Shown: positions 1 to 9,252 of the stretch, one piece after another | Layout: each line of letters opens with the position of its first letter | Numbering within the stretch: the stretch's first letter is position 1 | Origin: Fontivivens sp964399735 | GTDB taxonomy: Bacteria; Zhuqueibacterota; Zhuqueibacteria; Residuimicrobiales; Krinioviventaceae | Assembly (NCBI GenBank): GCA_964399735.1 | Contig: CAYNSO010000042.1 | Span: 1-28,004 of the forward strand | Direction of reading: 5' to 3' | Length of the DNA: 28,004 nt | Made by a program: the position numbers and the translations under genes | Notes under the pieces: model-generated | What the model was told of the DNA's origin: nothing | Databases searched by the model: none | Seen by the model: only the letters and a program-made list of their open reading frames with translations

Positions 1-1
1 T

Positions 2-577
2 ACTAAAAAAAAGATATTTACAGCTGCCGCCCGTTTGTTTGCGGAAAGAGGGTTCAATGCCGTATCCATGCGGGAGATAGCCGAGCAATCCGGTCTTTCC
101 AAGCCGATGATCTATTATTATTTTGGCAACAAGGAAGGCATTTACCGGGAACTGGCGGAAACCGGAGTATCACACCTGTTTTCGGCTCTGGATGAGGTCG
201 TTGTCATGCCGGTAGGCGCCGGTGAAAAGCTGACATTGATCATGAAAAAATTTTTTCATGCTTGTGTACTTTTCCCCGAATTTACCAAGTTCTTTTCCAA
301 TTTAGCATGTTCAGCAGAAAAAACAGATTTTTTAAAAAATTTCAAGGTAATGGCCGGCAGAAAAGAGCAAACTATTATTGCCCTGTTTCGTGAAGGGATC
401 GAAGCGGGTGAATTTGACAAGTCTTTACAGCCAGAAATAGCCGCCCATGTTTTTATGGGAACTTTTATGCACTTTATTATGCAGCAGTTTGCAAAAAAAG
501 AACGAATTTTGTCAGAAGAATTGGCAGAAAACCTTGCCCGGATATTGTTATACGGGTTTAAAAATAAAGTAAACTAG
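2..577 (+). CDS. TetR/AcrR family transcriptional regulator (5' partial)
   Basis: A DNA-binding repressor, probably of the efflux genes directly downstream. The frame is open back to the first bases of the window (residues TKKKIFTAAAR precede LFAERGF), so the true ATG lies outside; a TTG at position 35 is internal to the first helix and is not a credible start. The N-terminal part holds the TetR helix-turn-helix: the typical FAERGF stretch, then REIAEQSGLS and the recognition-helix signature MIYYYFGNKEGIY. The remaining ~130 residues are the helical ligand-binding/dimerisation domain, which does not identify the ligand. The stop is 33 bases before the TolC-like gene, so regulator and pump are probably co-transcribed. 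Family is certain; target and inducer are inferred from position. Confidence 0.9.
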   Translation, partial: TKKKIFTAAARLFAERGFNAVSMREIAEQSGLSKPMIYYYFGNKEGIYRELAETGVSHLFSALDEVVVMPVGAGEKLTLIMKKFFHACVLFPEFTKFFSNLACSAEKTDFLKNFKVMAGRKEQTIIALFREGIEAGEFDKSLQPEIAAHVFMGTFMHFIMQQFAKKERILSEELAENLARILLYGFKNKVN

Positions 578-610
578 AGACACATTAAATCGTTATAGCG
601 GGAGAAAAAA

Positions 611-2008
611 ATGACAGTAGATTTCAAAAAAGTAATTATGACCGGAATTTTAACTGTTTTATTGTTCCTGAATGGTTATGCGGAAGAACGGACGCTGACC
701 CTGGAAGGAAGTGTAGAACTGGCGCTGAAAAATAATCCGGAACTGAAAATGGCGGAAAAGGAATTATCGAAAGCGCAAGCCGGCGTTTGGGAGGCTTATT
801 CGAATATCATGCCGCAGGTGAATGGTTCGGCAGCTTTGCAGCACGCCTGGGATATTCAGACCAACACAATGCCCAATTTTTTAAAAATGATGCTGCCGCC
901 CACCGTCGGTGAAATATTTCCAGATTTTGCCAATATGCCGGATTATGTACAGATTTCCTTTGGCATGGAAAACACCTTTACTTATGGCGCAACTCTTACC
1001 CAGCCGTTGTTTTTAGGCGGCGCCGGTATTTCGGGTATTCAAATTGCCAATGCCGTACAACGCAGCGCAGTACAGAATCTAAAATCCAAAAAGCAGAACC
1101 TGATCTACCAGACAGCCAATGCGTTTTATGCCTGTTTGGTAACCAGTGAAATTGTGAATGTGCAGGAAGAAGCCCTGGCGCAAACTGAAGCCAACCTGGA
1201 TGTTGTGACCAAAAAGTATAATGTTGGTTCTGCGTCCGGGTTTGATAAAATGCGCGCCGAGGTGGAAGTGGCAAACCTGAAACCCCAGGTAATTTCTGCC
1301 CGCAATAATTTCAAATCTGCCCTGACGGGATTACGTACCGTGCTTGGCCTGCCCCGTGACGAGCAGATCAAGGTTGAAGGCGCATTTGTCTATACAGATG
1401 ACGATTTTTGCAAAATGACACTGCAGGAAATACAGGAAATGGCAATGCGGCTGCGCCCCGAACTGATGGTTTTGCAAGATCAGGAATACATTACTAAAAA
1501 GAGCGTCAACATTGCCCGCAGTAATTTTATGCCCAAGGTGTTTTTCCAAACCGATTATTCATTTCTGGATATGCGTAATGATTTCAAGCTGGCCCAGAAT
1601 AATTTTAGCAAAGGTTTTACCTCTGCCGTCAGTTTGCAGATCCCATTGTTTACCGGTTTTAAAAACAGTAAACAATATCAAAAAGCCCGGTTGGATCACA
1701 AAATCATGCTGGATACGGAAAAACAGGTAACTGATGGAATTATGGCAGAAGTAGAGGTGTCATACAACAAGTATAACGAAGCCAGTGAAAAATTTCAGGC
1801 AGCCGATCAATCGGTTGGGCTGGCTACAGAAGCGTTGCGCCTGGCGAATATGATGTACCAGGAGGGCACCAATACCCAACTGGATGTTCTCAATTCTCAA
1901 TTGGCGTTGCGGCAGGCACGGTTAAATTATGTAACTTCAATTTACGAGTATCAAATGGCCCGGTACCAGTTACGCAAGGCTGCCGGTATTTTGGAAAACG
2001 TATTATAA
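611..2008 (+). CDS. TolC-family outer-membrane efflux channel (RND-linked)
   Basis: Outer-membrane channel of a tripartite efflux pump. The 465-residue product has a charged start followed by a hydrophobic signal segment (residues ~8-24, ending GYAEE). It then shows the TolC-family opening pattern LTLEGSVELALKNNPEL, in which the first helix of the periplasmic coiled-coil barrel begins. A second related half repeats this around residues 270-300 (LQEIQEMAMRLRPEL), as expected from the internal duplication of TolC proteins. The C-terminal part is long amphipathic helix (NSQLALRQARLNYVTSIYEYQMARYQLRKAAG). A GGGAG ribosome-binding site lies just before the ATG. The adaptor gene follows after 23 bases, measured to its preferred start. 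Substrate cannot be told from the sequence. Confidence 0.93.
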   Translation: MTVDFKKVIMTGILTVLLFLNGYAEERTLTLEGSVELALKNNPELKMAEKELSKAQAGVWEAYSNIMPQVNGSAALQHAWDIQTNTMPNFLKMMLPPTVGEIFPDFANMPDYVQISFGMENTFTYGATLTQPLFLGGAGISGIQIANAVQRSAVQNLKSKKQNLIYQTANAFYACLVTSEIVNVQEEALAQTEANLDVVTKKYNVGSASGFDKMRAEVEVANLKPQVISARNNFKSALTGLRTVLGLPRDEQIKVEGAFVYTDDDFCKMTLQEIQEMAMRLRPELMVLQDQEYITKKSVNIARSNFMPKVFFQTDYSFLDMRNDFKLAQNNFSKGFTSAVSLQIPLFTGFKNSKQYQKARLDHKIMLDTEKQVTDGIMAEVEVSYNKYNEASEKFQAADQSVGLATEALRLANMMYQEGTNTQLDVLNSQLALRQARLNYVTSIYEYQMARYQLRKAAGILENVL

Positions 2009-2031
2009 TTAAATAAATGGGAGATCATTTC

Positions 2032-3147
2032 ATGAAAAAGTATTTTGCACTTGTTTTAATAGTAATAACCGCAATGTTTTCTTTGCATTGCAGCAGCACC
2101 GAGACTAGAGAGGAAACAAAAATTCCTGTAAAGGTAGAGGCTGTAAGTTTGGGAGAAATTGTAAAATCTGTTACATATAATGGCGATATAAACGCTGAAG
2201 TGGAAGTCAAAGTGTTTTCCAAAGTGCCTGATCGCATTGAAAAATTCTTTGTTGAAGAAGGCAGTTATGTAGCCAAAGGCGCCCCGATTGCGCAAATTAA
2301 TGCCCCTACCATCAAAAATGGTCTGGAGCAAGCGCAGGCGGGCTTGACAGCTGCGCGCGCCCAGGAACAGAATTTAAAAGCCGAGTTTGAACGCGCCGAG
2401 CGGTTGTTTCAGGAAAATGCCATGAGCAAACAACAGTATGACGCTATTAATACCCAGTACGAAGCAGCCCGGGCCCAACTGGTGCAAGCCGAAGCCGCGG
2501 TCAATACTGCAAAAACCAACTATAAAGACACAGTCGTAGAAGCGCCGATCAGCGGAATTATTGGCAAACGATATTTTGAAGCCGGTGATATGGCAAGTAT
2601 GTCTATGCCCCTGGTTACGGTAGTGCAAATGGAAAGAGTAAAAATTATATTTGACGCTACGGAAGAGGATCTGGGCAAGCTGGTTATTGGACAGATGGCT
2701 GAAATAACTGTGAAAAGTTACCCCGAAGAAAAATTTACCGGCAAAGTGGTTAAAATCAGCCCGGTTCTCGATCCTCTGACCCGTATGGCGCAAGTGGAAG
2801 TGATCATCAACAATCCGGATAAAAAGTTAAAACCCGGTATGTTTGCCAGAGTCAATGTCATCACCGGTACGCTGACGAATGTGATTGTTGTGCCAAGATA
2901 TGCTACTGTGGAAAACACTACCCTGAAACGGATAGCCGGCAAGGATGAAGTGGTAAAAAATTATTATGTTTTCGTTGCCAAAGACAGCACCGTAGAACAA
3001 CGGAAATTGGGCATTACTTATGTTAACCACGTGAATGTTGCTGTTGATTCCGGAATCAATGTAGGTGAAAAAATCGTTGTTGAAGGCGTTAACAATTTGC
3101 GTGATGCGAGTGTTATTAATATTGTGACGGAAGGTGGTAGTTTATGA
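2032..3147 (+). CDS. RND efflux periplasmic adaptor (membrane fusion protein)
   Basis: Adaptor that bridges the RND pump to the TolC-like channel. I choose the ATG at 2032 (371 residues) over the in-frame ATG at 2017, because GGGAG at 2019-2023 sits 8 bases before it and the protein then starts with a clean signal peptide, MKKYFALVLIVITAMFSLHC. The Cys at residue 20 followed by SS suggests a lipoprotein anchor, although the lipobox (S-L-H-C) is atypical. Domains in order: biotinyl-lipoyl-like half (KVFSKVPDRIEKFFVEEGSYVAKGAPI), alpha-helical hairpin rich in Ala/Gln/Glu (~residues 85-150), second lipoyl half (VEAPISGIIGKRYFEAGDMA), beta-barrel (KPGMFARVNV) and membrane-proximal domain. Its stop overlaps the next gene in an ATGA, which points to translational coupling with the pump. 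Confidence 0.93.
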   Translation: MKKYFALVLIVITAMFSLHCSSTETREETKIPVKVEAVSLGEIVKSVTYNGDINAEVEVKVFSKVPDRIEKFFVEEGSYVAKGAPIAQINAPTIKNGLEQAQAGLTAARAQEQNLKAEFERAERLFQENAMSKQQYDAINTQYEAARAQLVQAEAAVNTAKTNYKDTVVEAPISGIIGKRYFEAGDMASMSMPLVTVVQMERVKIIFDATEEDLGKLVIGQMAEITVKSYPEEKFTGKVVKISPVLDPLTRMAQVEVIINNPDKKLKPGMFARVNVITGTLTNVIVVPRYATVENTTLKRIAGKDEVVKNYYVFVAKDSTVEQRKLGITYVNHVNVAVDSGINVGEKIVVEGVNNLRDASVINIVTEGGSL

Positions 3148-6100
3148 AAATAACCGAAGTAGCGGTCAGGCGTGGCGTTACCTTTGCAATGCTCTATTTT
3201 ATTGCAGTGGGATTCGGCTTGTTTTCGCTGATGCGCCTCAAGCTTGACTTGTATCCAAAAATGGAATTTCCAATCATAGCAATTATTACCCAATACACCG
3301 GCGTAGGGCCATTTGATATTGAAACGGTAGTTACGCGGCCAATTGAGGAAACAGTGGCTTCTGTGGAAAATGTGGAATCGATAACCTCCACAACTTCGCA
3401 GGGTTTATCGCTGGTTATGCTGGAATTCGACTGGGGCACAGACATGAACCAGGCCGAAATAGATGTGCGCAACAATATGGAGTTTATCCGCGATGTGCTG
3501 CCCGATGATGTAATCGATCCAATGGTTTTTTCATTTGATCCATCCACGCAGCCGATTCTCTATTTTGCGGTTACCTCGCCATTACATGGTCAGGCGGAAC
3601 TTCGCTATATCTCGGAACATGAAATAGAACCGCGGCTGGAACGTATTTCCGGGGTTGCTTCCGCTTTTACATCCGGTGGCATGAGCCGGGAAATAAGGGT
3701 TTTGGTTGATCCTGGCCGGCTGCGCGCCCATAATATTTCCATTCAGCAAGTAACGGCAGCGTTGCAAAGCAATAACTTGCAAATACCATCCGGTTTTATC
3801 GACAATTCGCAGCAGGAATTTACCGTTCAAACAATTGGTGAATATCAAAACCTGGAGCAAATTGGAAACACCAGTGTTGCCGCCATTAATGGCAGTATTA
3901 TTCGCATCAAGGATGTGGCGCGGGTAGAAGATGGTTTCAAGGAACAGCGGCAGCGGATTTGGGAAAACGGCAAACCCGCGGTTATGCTGATGGTGCAAAA
4001 GCAGTCGGACGCCAATACTGTATCCACTTGCCGGAATGTACTCAAACAGCTTGCCAAAATTGAAGCGGAATTGCCCAAAGGCATCAAGCTGGAAATTTTC
4101 ATGGATCAGTCCGACTTTATCAAACGCTCCATGTCCAATCTTGGTAATACAGCAATACAGGCAATCATTTTAACGTTCTTTGTGTTATTGTTCTTTTTGC
4201 GGAACATGCGCAGCTCGCTGATTGTTGCAGTTTCCATACCGGTATCTATGGTTTTAACTTTTGCGGTAATGGATCAAGCCGGCTTGACGTTGAACGTTAT
4301 TTCAATGGCCGGGCTTGCCCTGGCAGTAGGGTTACTGGTAGACAACTCGATTGTAGTGCTTGAGAGTATCTTTCGCTTCAGGGAAGAAAAAGCCAGCGCC
4401 ATTGAAGCGGCCAACAAGGGCGCTAGCGAGGTGGCTATGGCAATTACCGCCTCTACATTGACTACCCTGTCTGTGTTTGTGCCGATTTTATTTGTGCCTG
4501 GTATTGCCGGGCAATTATTCAAAGAAATGGTAATTACCATTTGTTTTTCATTAAGCGTTTCTTTGATTGTTGCATTAACTCTGATTCCTTTGCTATCATC
4601 ACGGTTTATTACATCAGTGATCGAGATCCATTCCAAAAGCTGGCTGGGTAGATTGAGTGATAAAATAAGCCGGGGAATTTTGAATTTGCAGGATTACTAT
4701 AATGATAAACTGGAATGGTCATTACATCATCGCAAAACAGTACTTTACACCACACTGGTTGCTTTTATATTGTCGGTAGTATTCATTTCATTACGAGGTG
4801 GCGAGTTTATCCCGGAAGGAGATACAGATTTTATTTCAATAGCTGTTGATCGCACCCCCGGCACCAGTCTCGATGAAATGGAACGTTCCATGACCCAGAT
4901 CAATACAATTTTGCAGGAAAAAGTGCCGGAAGCTGAATTGATCTTTTCTACATTTGGTCAGGGTGAAGGGATTATGGCGTTATTCTCATCCAAGGCTTCT
5001 GCGCAAGGCGACGTCACTATCCGGCTGCCCAAGATCAGTAAACGTAGCCGTAAATCGGCTCAAGTAGAGGATGATTTACGCGAGTCTTTGCAAAATATCC
5101 CCGATGCCAAAGTTTCATTTGCTGACCGTGGTGAAGCGACCATGTTTGGTAATGCCGGCGATATCGTGGTTAAAGTGATTGGTCATGATTTTGAGATTGC
5201 CGATGCGTTGATCAATACCGTAAATGATAAAGTAAAAAACATCAAAGGTATTGTTGAAACAGAAAAAAGTATGCAGGATCCCACCCCGGAATTGCAGATC
5301 AACCTGGATCGACAGCGAATTGCCGACCTTGGTTTGAGTACCGCACAAATTGGTACTATCGTCAGTACCAGTATTTTGGGTTCTGTAGCAACACGTTTCC
5401 GTGATGCGGGTAACGAGTATGATATCAGAGTGCAATTTGATAAAGAGCATCGCACCAGAAAAGATGACATTGAAAGTATTCTGATTATGACGCCAACCGG
5501 GCAGCAGATTCCGTTACGCTCTATTGCCACTATTGAATACAGCAATGCTCCGCAGGAAATAGCCCGTGAGGATCAGGAACGAATTGCCAGTTTGAATATT
5601 GACGTTTCCGGCAGAGATTTGCGCAGTGTTACCCGTGATGTGCAAAATGCCGTAAAACAGTTGTCGATTCCCAATGATTTTCGCGTTGAAATCGGCGGCG
5701 CTGCAGAAGATATGCAAACATCGTTTATGTATCTTGGGCTTGCCATGCTGGTAGCGATTTTACTTACCTATATGGTTATGGCTTCGCAGTTTGAATCCTT
5801 TGTCGATCCGTTTATCATTCTGTTTACCATTCCCATGTCATTTATTGGTGTGGCGCTGGCGCTGCTGTTAACCAATACCGATCTGAGTGTGATGGCCCTG
5901 ATTGGTATCATTATGTTGGTAGGTATTGTCGTAAATAACGGTATTGTACTGGTCGATTATATCAACCAGTTACGCGAGCGGGGCCAGGAAATGTTTGCAG
6001 CAATTTTACAAGCCAGCAGAATCAGAATGCGCCCGGTGTTGATGACTGCGTTAACCACAATTCTGGCCATGCTGCCGATGTCGCTGGGGCTTGGCGAAAG

Positions 6101-6290
6101 CGGCGAAGCGTGGGCGCCTATGGCGCGTGCGGTAATGGGTGGTTTAACGTTTGCAACCGTATTAACGCTGGTTGTGGTGCCTGTTATCTATGTGGTTATG
6201 GAATTGTTTGCAGTGCGCAGGCGAGAAAAACGCGCAGCTAAAAAGGCGGCCAAAGCCGAAAAAAAGAAATTAGCTTTGAATAAAGCCTGA
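3144..6290 (+). CDS. RND-type (HAE-1/AcrB superfamily) efflux pump, inner membrane
   Basis: Proton-driven inner-membrane transporter. The 1048 residues are the usual length for this family. The N-terminus shows the signature start (ITEVAVRRGVTFAMLYFIAVGFGLFSLMRLKLDLYPKMEFP has TM1 and the first porter strand; positions 1-43). TM2-TM6 lie at ~335-500 and TM8-TM12 at ~855-1030, with two large periplasmic loops between. TM4 carries GLLVDNS: Asp400 corresponds to the first essential Asp of AcrB, whereas the second is Asn401. The end is a basic Ala/Lys tail (RREKRAAKKAAKAEKKKLALNKA in part). The start is translationally coupled to the adaptor (ATGA overlap), and a terminator follows 18 bases after the stop. 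Substrate is unknown: hydrophobic drugs, lipids or bile-like compounds are all possible. Confidence 0.95.
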   Translation: MKITEVAVRRGVTFAMLYFIAVGFGLFSLMRLKLDLYPKMEFPIIAIITQYTGVGPFDIETVVTRPIEETVASVENVESITSTTSQGLSLVMLEFDWGTDMNQAEIDVRNNMEFIRDVLPDDVIDPMVFSFDPSTQPILYFAVTSPLHGQAELRYISEHEIEPRLERISGVASAFTSGGMSREIRVLVDPGRLRAHNISIQQVTAALQSNNLQIPSGFIDNSQQEFTVQTIGEYQNLEQIGNTSVAAINGSIIRIKDVARVEDGFKEQRQRIWENGKPAVMLMVQKQSDANTVSTCRNVLKQLAKIEAELPKGIKLEIFMDQSDFIKRSMSNLGNTAIQAIILTFFVLLFFLRNMRSSLIVAVSIPVSMVLTFAVMDQAGLTLNVISMAGLALAVGLLVDNSIVVLESIFRFREEKASAIEAANKGASEVAMAITASTLTTLSVFVPILFVPGIAGQLFKEMVITICFSLSVSLIVALTLIPLLSSRFITSVIEIHSKSWLGRLSDKISRGILNLQDYYNDKLEWSLHHRKTVLYTTLVAFILSVVFISLRGGEFIPEGDTDFISIAVDRTPGTSLDEMERSMTQINTILQEKVPEAELIFSTFGQGEGIMALFSSKASAQGDVTIRLPKISKRSRKSAQVEDDLRESLQNIPDAKVSFADRGEATMFGNAGDIVVKVIGHDFEIADALINTVNDKVKNIKGIVETEKSMQDPTPELQINLDRQRIADLGLSTAQIGTIVSTSILGSVATRFRDAGNEYDIRVQFDKEHRTRKDDIESILIMTPTGQQIPLRSIATIEYSNAPQEIAREDQERIASLNIDVSGRDLRSVTRDVQNAVKQLSIPNDFRVEIGGAAEDMQTSFMYLGLAMLVAILLTYMVMASQFESFVDPFIILFTIPMSFIGVALALLLTNTDLSVMALIGIIMLVGIVVNNGIVLVDYINQLRERGQEMFAAILQASRIRMRPVLMTALTTILAMLPMSLGLGESGEAWAPMARAVMGGLTFATVLTLVVVPVIYVVMELFAVRRREKRAAKKAAKAEKKKLALNKA

Positions 6291-6307
6291 TCTTGATCTC
6301 TAACATC

Positions 6308-6344
6308 AAAAAGCCGGTTAAAATACAGTTGACCGGCTTTTTTG
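6308..6344 (+). terminator. Rho-independent terminator of the RND operon
   Basis: AAAAGCCGGT and its complement ACCGGCTTTT form a stem around a 13-base loop, followed by a T run. A-rich sequence precedes the left arm. The stem starts 18 bases after the RND stop codon, so it closes the tetR-tolC-adaptor-pump unit. Confidence 0.88.
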
Positions 6345-6405
6345 TTTTGTAACTTGTTCCCGATTAAAACGTAAAAAAAGTATCATATAACTGCGGAGGA
6401 GTGTA

Positions 6406-7203
6406 ATGGGTACAAAGTTTCAAGTATTGATTTTGGTATTCCTGCTTATTGCAGGAAGCGCTTTTTCCAGTTCTGTATCGAAAGAATTTGAAAAAACTGT
6501 AGATTTTGTTACAAACGGAACTGTGAATGTTAATAATGTCAATGGAAAAATTTTTGTAGAATCATGGGATCGTAACGAGGTTCATATTTACGCCTATATT
6601 AAAGTCAAATCATCGAGCGGACGCAGGGCCGAAGAATTTATGGAAAAAGTAGAGATCAAGGTGGACAGGGATGGAGATGAACTCTATATTCAACCCGAAC
6701 ATCCTAAAAACCAGGGCACAGAATTTTTTAAATTATTATTCGGAGCCAGGAATCCATCCGTTCAAGTAGATTTTACCATCCAGGTACCCGGCAATTCCCT
6801 GGTGGATATTAATTCTGTGAATGGTTCAGTGGAAGCGATTGGTATTGGCGGCAAGACGAAATTAAAAACTGTGAATGGTAATGTTGCAGCCAAACAAATG
6901 CATTGTTCGGTTGACGCCAACACTACAAATGGCGGAATTCATGTCGAGATCGAGGACGGCAAATTGTCTGATGATATACGGTTACGCACTGTCAATGGCA
7001 GTATCAGTATGTCGCTGCCCAAAACAACCGCTGCCAACCTTGCGTTGTCCACTGTGAATGGCAGTATACATACCGATTTTCCGCTGACGCTTGAAGGTGA
7101 CTGGAGCAAAAAAAATGTCAATGGTACAATTAATGGCGGCGGCTGCAAAATTTCGCTTGGTACGGTTAACGGCAGTATTTCGATTAGCGAGATTGACTTT
7201 TAA
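6406..7203 (+). CDS. Secreted DUF4097-type beta-strand repeat protein
   Basis: Exported beta-rich protein of unknown biochemical role, in the DUF4097 (putative adhesin-like) group. A strong GGAGGAG site precedes the ATG. Residues 1-22 are a signal peptide (hydrophobic QVLILVFLLIAG, cleavage near SAFSS). From residue 43 on, the motif V/T-N-G recurs eight times (near residues 45, 138, 156, 174, 196, 217, 238 and 253), five of them as TVNG or SVNG followed by S/N and a hydrophobic pair. The spacing of about 15-22 residues suggests one turn per repeat of a right-handed beta-helix or solenoid. No enzymatic motif is visible. It stands alone between a terminator and the pepD promoter, with no partner gene. 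Family assignment is good; function is unknown. Confidence 0.82.
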   Translation: MGTKFQVLILVFLLIAGSAFSSSVSKEFEKTVDFVTNGTVNVNNVNGKIFVESWDRNEVHIYAYIKVKSSSGRRAEEFMEKVEIKVDRDGDELYIQPEHPKNQGTEFFKLLFGARNPSVQVDFTIQVPGNSLVDINSVNGSVEAIGIGGKTKLKTVNGNVAAKQMHCSVDANTTNGGIHVEIEDGKLSDDIRLRTVNGSISMSLPKTTAANLALSTVNGSIHTDFPLTLEGDWSKKNVNGTINGGGCKISLGTVNGSISISEIDF

Positions 7204-7380
7204 TGTCTGTGTCCGGTTCAAATTTAGGCAGGAATGATAAAAGATACGGAAAATTCTGTTTTTTACCAGAGTAAAGCAGTGTTTTCTATAATTATTCTAA
7301 AATATTGATATTAAATAGTTTGCGACAAATTTTCAATAAAGGGAGACGGGTTTTGATTTCTATAGAATAAAAGAGTTTAC

Positions 7381-7409
7381 TTGAATTTTCACATATCTTG
7401 TTGTATATT
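7381..7409 (+). promoter_or_regulatory. Candidate sigma70-type promoter for pepD
   Basis: TTGAAT (7381-7386) and TATATT (7404-7409) are separated by exactly 17 bases, in an AT-rich stretch 43 bases before the pepD start codon. Only the two hexamers support this; no regulator site was recognised nearby. The rest of the 248-base gap after the DUF4097 gene shows nothing else I can name. Confidence 0.5.
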
Positions 7410-7451
7410 CATAGATAAGGGAAAAGTAAACAATCATTTCAGGAGGTTCTT

Positions 7452-8900
7452 ATGTCAGTACTAGCAGGTTTGGAACCCGCATTACTCTGGAAATATTTTG
7501 ACAAGATACGGCAAATTCCACGATCATCGGGAAAAGAAGAAGCAATAGCAAATTATGTAATATCAGTAGCAAAGCAATTCAAGCTGGAATATGAAAAAGA
7601 TAAAACCGGGAACGTATTGGTACGCAAACCGGCCACACCAGGGCATGAAAAGGCAAAGACCATTGTTTTGCAGTCCCATTTGGATATGGTATGCGAAAAA
7701 AACTCGGACAAACAGTTTGATTTTGATAAAGACCCGATCCAGTTAAAAATGGAAGGGGAATGGTTAAAAGCCGACGGTACAACCCTGGGCGCCGATAACG
7801 GCATTGGCATAGCTACCGCGCTGGCAATAATGGAGGATGATACCCTGGTGCATGGCCCGATAGAAGCATTGTTCACCATTGATGAAGAGCGAGGTTTGGT
7901 GGGCGCCATGTCGATAAGCCCCGACTGGTTAACGGGGCGGATTATGCTGAACCTTGATAGCGAAGACATTGGGCTGTTTTCAATCGGCTGCGCCGGCGGC
8001 GCCGATTCGCATTTAAAAATACCTGTGCAGCGCGTAAAAGCGTCCGGCAATCAACAGGTTGAACTGCATTTGTCCGGTTTGCTTGGCGGTCATTCCGGAG
8101 TCAATATTCATGAAGGCCGCGGGAATGCCCTTAAAATTTTGAATCGTCTTATCTATCAAGCCGGGAAGGAAATTCCTTTGGAGATCGTTTGTTTTGAGGG
8201 TGGCGACAAGCATAATGCCATTCCGCGTGAAGCCAAAGTAAAAATAATAATCGATGGTAAAAACCTGGCGGGATTAAAAAAATGGTTAACCAAAGCGATA
8301 GATGAAATTCGAATTGAATTCAAACCGGTTGAAAAAGCAATCACTTTGTCGGTAAGCGAATTGCCGGGCGTTGAGCAAGTGTTGGCGCCGGTTACGCACA
8401 AAACGCTGTTGTCGTTGCTTTTTGCTCTGCCGCATGGTCCCCTGGCAATGAGCCGTGAAATTAAAAATCTTGTTGAAACATCCAACAATGTTGCATCAAT
8501 TCGGTGTGCAGATGACCAAATCAAGATCCATTGTAGCAGCCGCAGTTCCAACGGTGCGGCATTAAAGGCTACGTTGGATAAAATCGCTGCAATTGCCCAG
8601 CTCGCCGGCGCTTCGCTGGAACAGCCGCCGGGCTATCCGGGCTGGATGCCGAACCTGGAATCGAAAATTCTTAAAATTTCTCTGGATACATTTAAACAGG
8701 TAACCGGTAAAGAAGCGCGTTATGAAGCGATTCACGCCGGTTTGGAATGCGGATTGATTGGCGAGAAATTCCCAGGTATGGACATGATTTCTCTTGGACC
8801 GACGATCAAATATCCCCATTCTCCGGATGAACGGGTTAATGTACCATCCGTTGATGTGTTTTATCGGCATACCATGAAAATACTGGAAACCCTGGCTTGA
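7452..8900 (+). CDS. pepD: Aminoacyl-histidine dipeptidase / cytosol non-specific dipeptidase (M20 family)
   Basis: Zinc dipeptidase that hydrolyses small unblocked dipeptides such as Xaa-His in the cytoplasm, feeding amino-acid recycling. There is no signal peptide. The 482 residues match the family length. Metal and catalytic residues are visible in order: SHLDMVCEK (His76, Asp78), LGADNGIGIA (bridging Asp115), FTIDEERG (catalytic/ligand Glu145-Glu146) and LNLDSED (Asp169). GGHSGVNIHEGRGN lies in the dimerisation (lid) domain, and a C-terminal metal-binding His is in IKYPHSPDERV. The ATG is preceded by AGGAGG at good spacing. It appears monocistronic: a promoter lies upstream and an inverted repeat follows the stop. 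Family is certain; exact substrate preference is not. Confidence 0.95.
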   Translation: MSVLAGLEPALLWKYFDKIRQIPRSSGKEEAIANYVISVAKQFKLEYEKDKTGNVLVRKPATPGHEKAKTIVLQSHLDMVCEKNSDKQFDFDKDPIQLKMEGEWLKADGTTLGADNGIGIATALAIMEDDTLVHGPIEALFTIDEERGLVGAMSISPDWLTGRIMLNLDSEDIGLFSIGCAGGADSHLKIPVQRVKASGNQQVELHLSGLLGGHSGVNIHEGRGNALKILNRLIYQAGKEIPLEIVCFEGGDKHNAIPREAKVKIIIDGKNLAGLKKWLTKAIDEIRIEFKPVEKAITLSVSELPGVEQVLAPVTHKTLLSLLFALPHGPLAMSREIKNLVETSNNVASIRCADDQIKIHCSSRSSNGAALKATLDKIAAIAQLAGASLEQPPGYPGWMPNLESKILKISLDTFKQVTGKEARYEAIHAGLECGLIGEKFPGMDMISLGPTIKYPHSPDERVNVPSVDVFYRHTMKILETLA

Positions 8901-9252
8901 GTTACCGGGGCAGATGGAAAAAAGTTCCGTTTGCCCCGGTTCCAGTTAAAAAAGCTGACAGCAGGTATTGATGAGCGGATTTTTTTTTACTTGATCAAAT
9001 TCTCTGTTTGCGTCTTTTTGAATTTATTCGTGTCATGGCAATCGTATTTTACCAGGGTATCCGGAATCCGATTTAATTTTGAATTGTAACCCAAAAAGCA
9101 AGCAATGGTTTTTTAATATAGTAATTTTAAAATGCAATGCGGTTTTGTTTTTTAAGCATTGAGAGGCTGCATTTTTATATTTTCTGAAACTTTTATAGCA
9201 AAGATACGTCTTTGATTTTAGCCAGGTTAAAACAATATTTGGAGGAAAGAAA
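8901..9252. other. Gene-free stretch after pepD, with an inverted repeat
   Basis: No credible ORF. ACCGGGGCA (8904-8912) pairs with TGCCCCGGT (8932-8940) in a 9-base perfect stem with a 19-base loop, starting 3 bases after the pepD stop. It lacks a clear T run, so it may be a weak terminator or a 3'-end stabilising hairpin. A looser pair, AAAATGCA (9129-9136) with TGCATTTT (9168-9175), lies before the next gene. No convincing promoter for the YIP1 gene was seen. Confidence 0.5.

Noticed and set aside
35..577. Complete TetR gene starting at the TTG of position 35
   Set aside because: Coding sequence clearly continues upstream in frame with typical TetR first-helix residues, and TTG lies inside that helix without a ribosome-binding site.
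7211..7230. GGTTCAAAT-like string resembling a tRNA T-arm
   Set aside because: No acceptor stem, anticodon arm or CCA end can be paired around it; it is a chance match after the DUF4097 stop codon.
9212..9240. TTGATT/ATATTT as promoter of the YIP1 gene
   Set aside because: The predicted start would overlap the ribosome-binding site of the gene, leaving no leader; the hexamer match is also poor.
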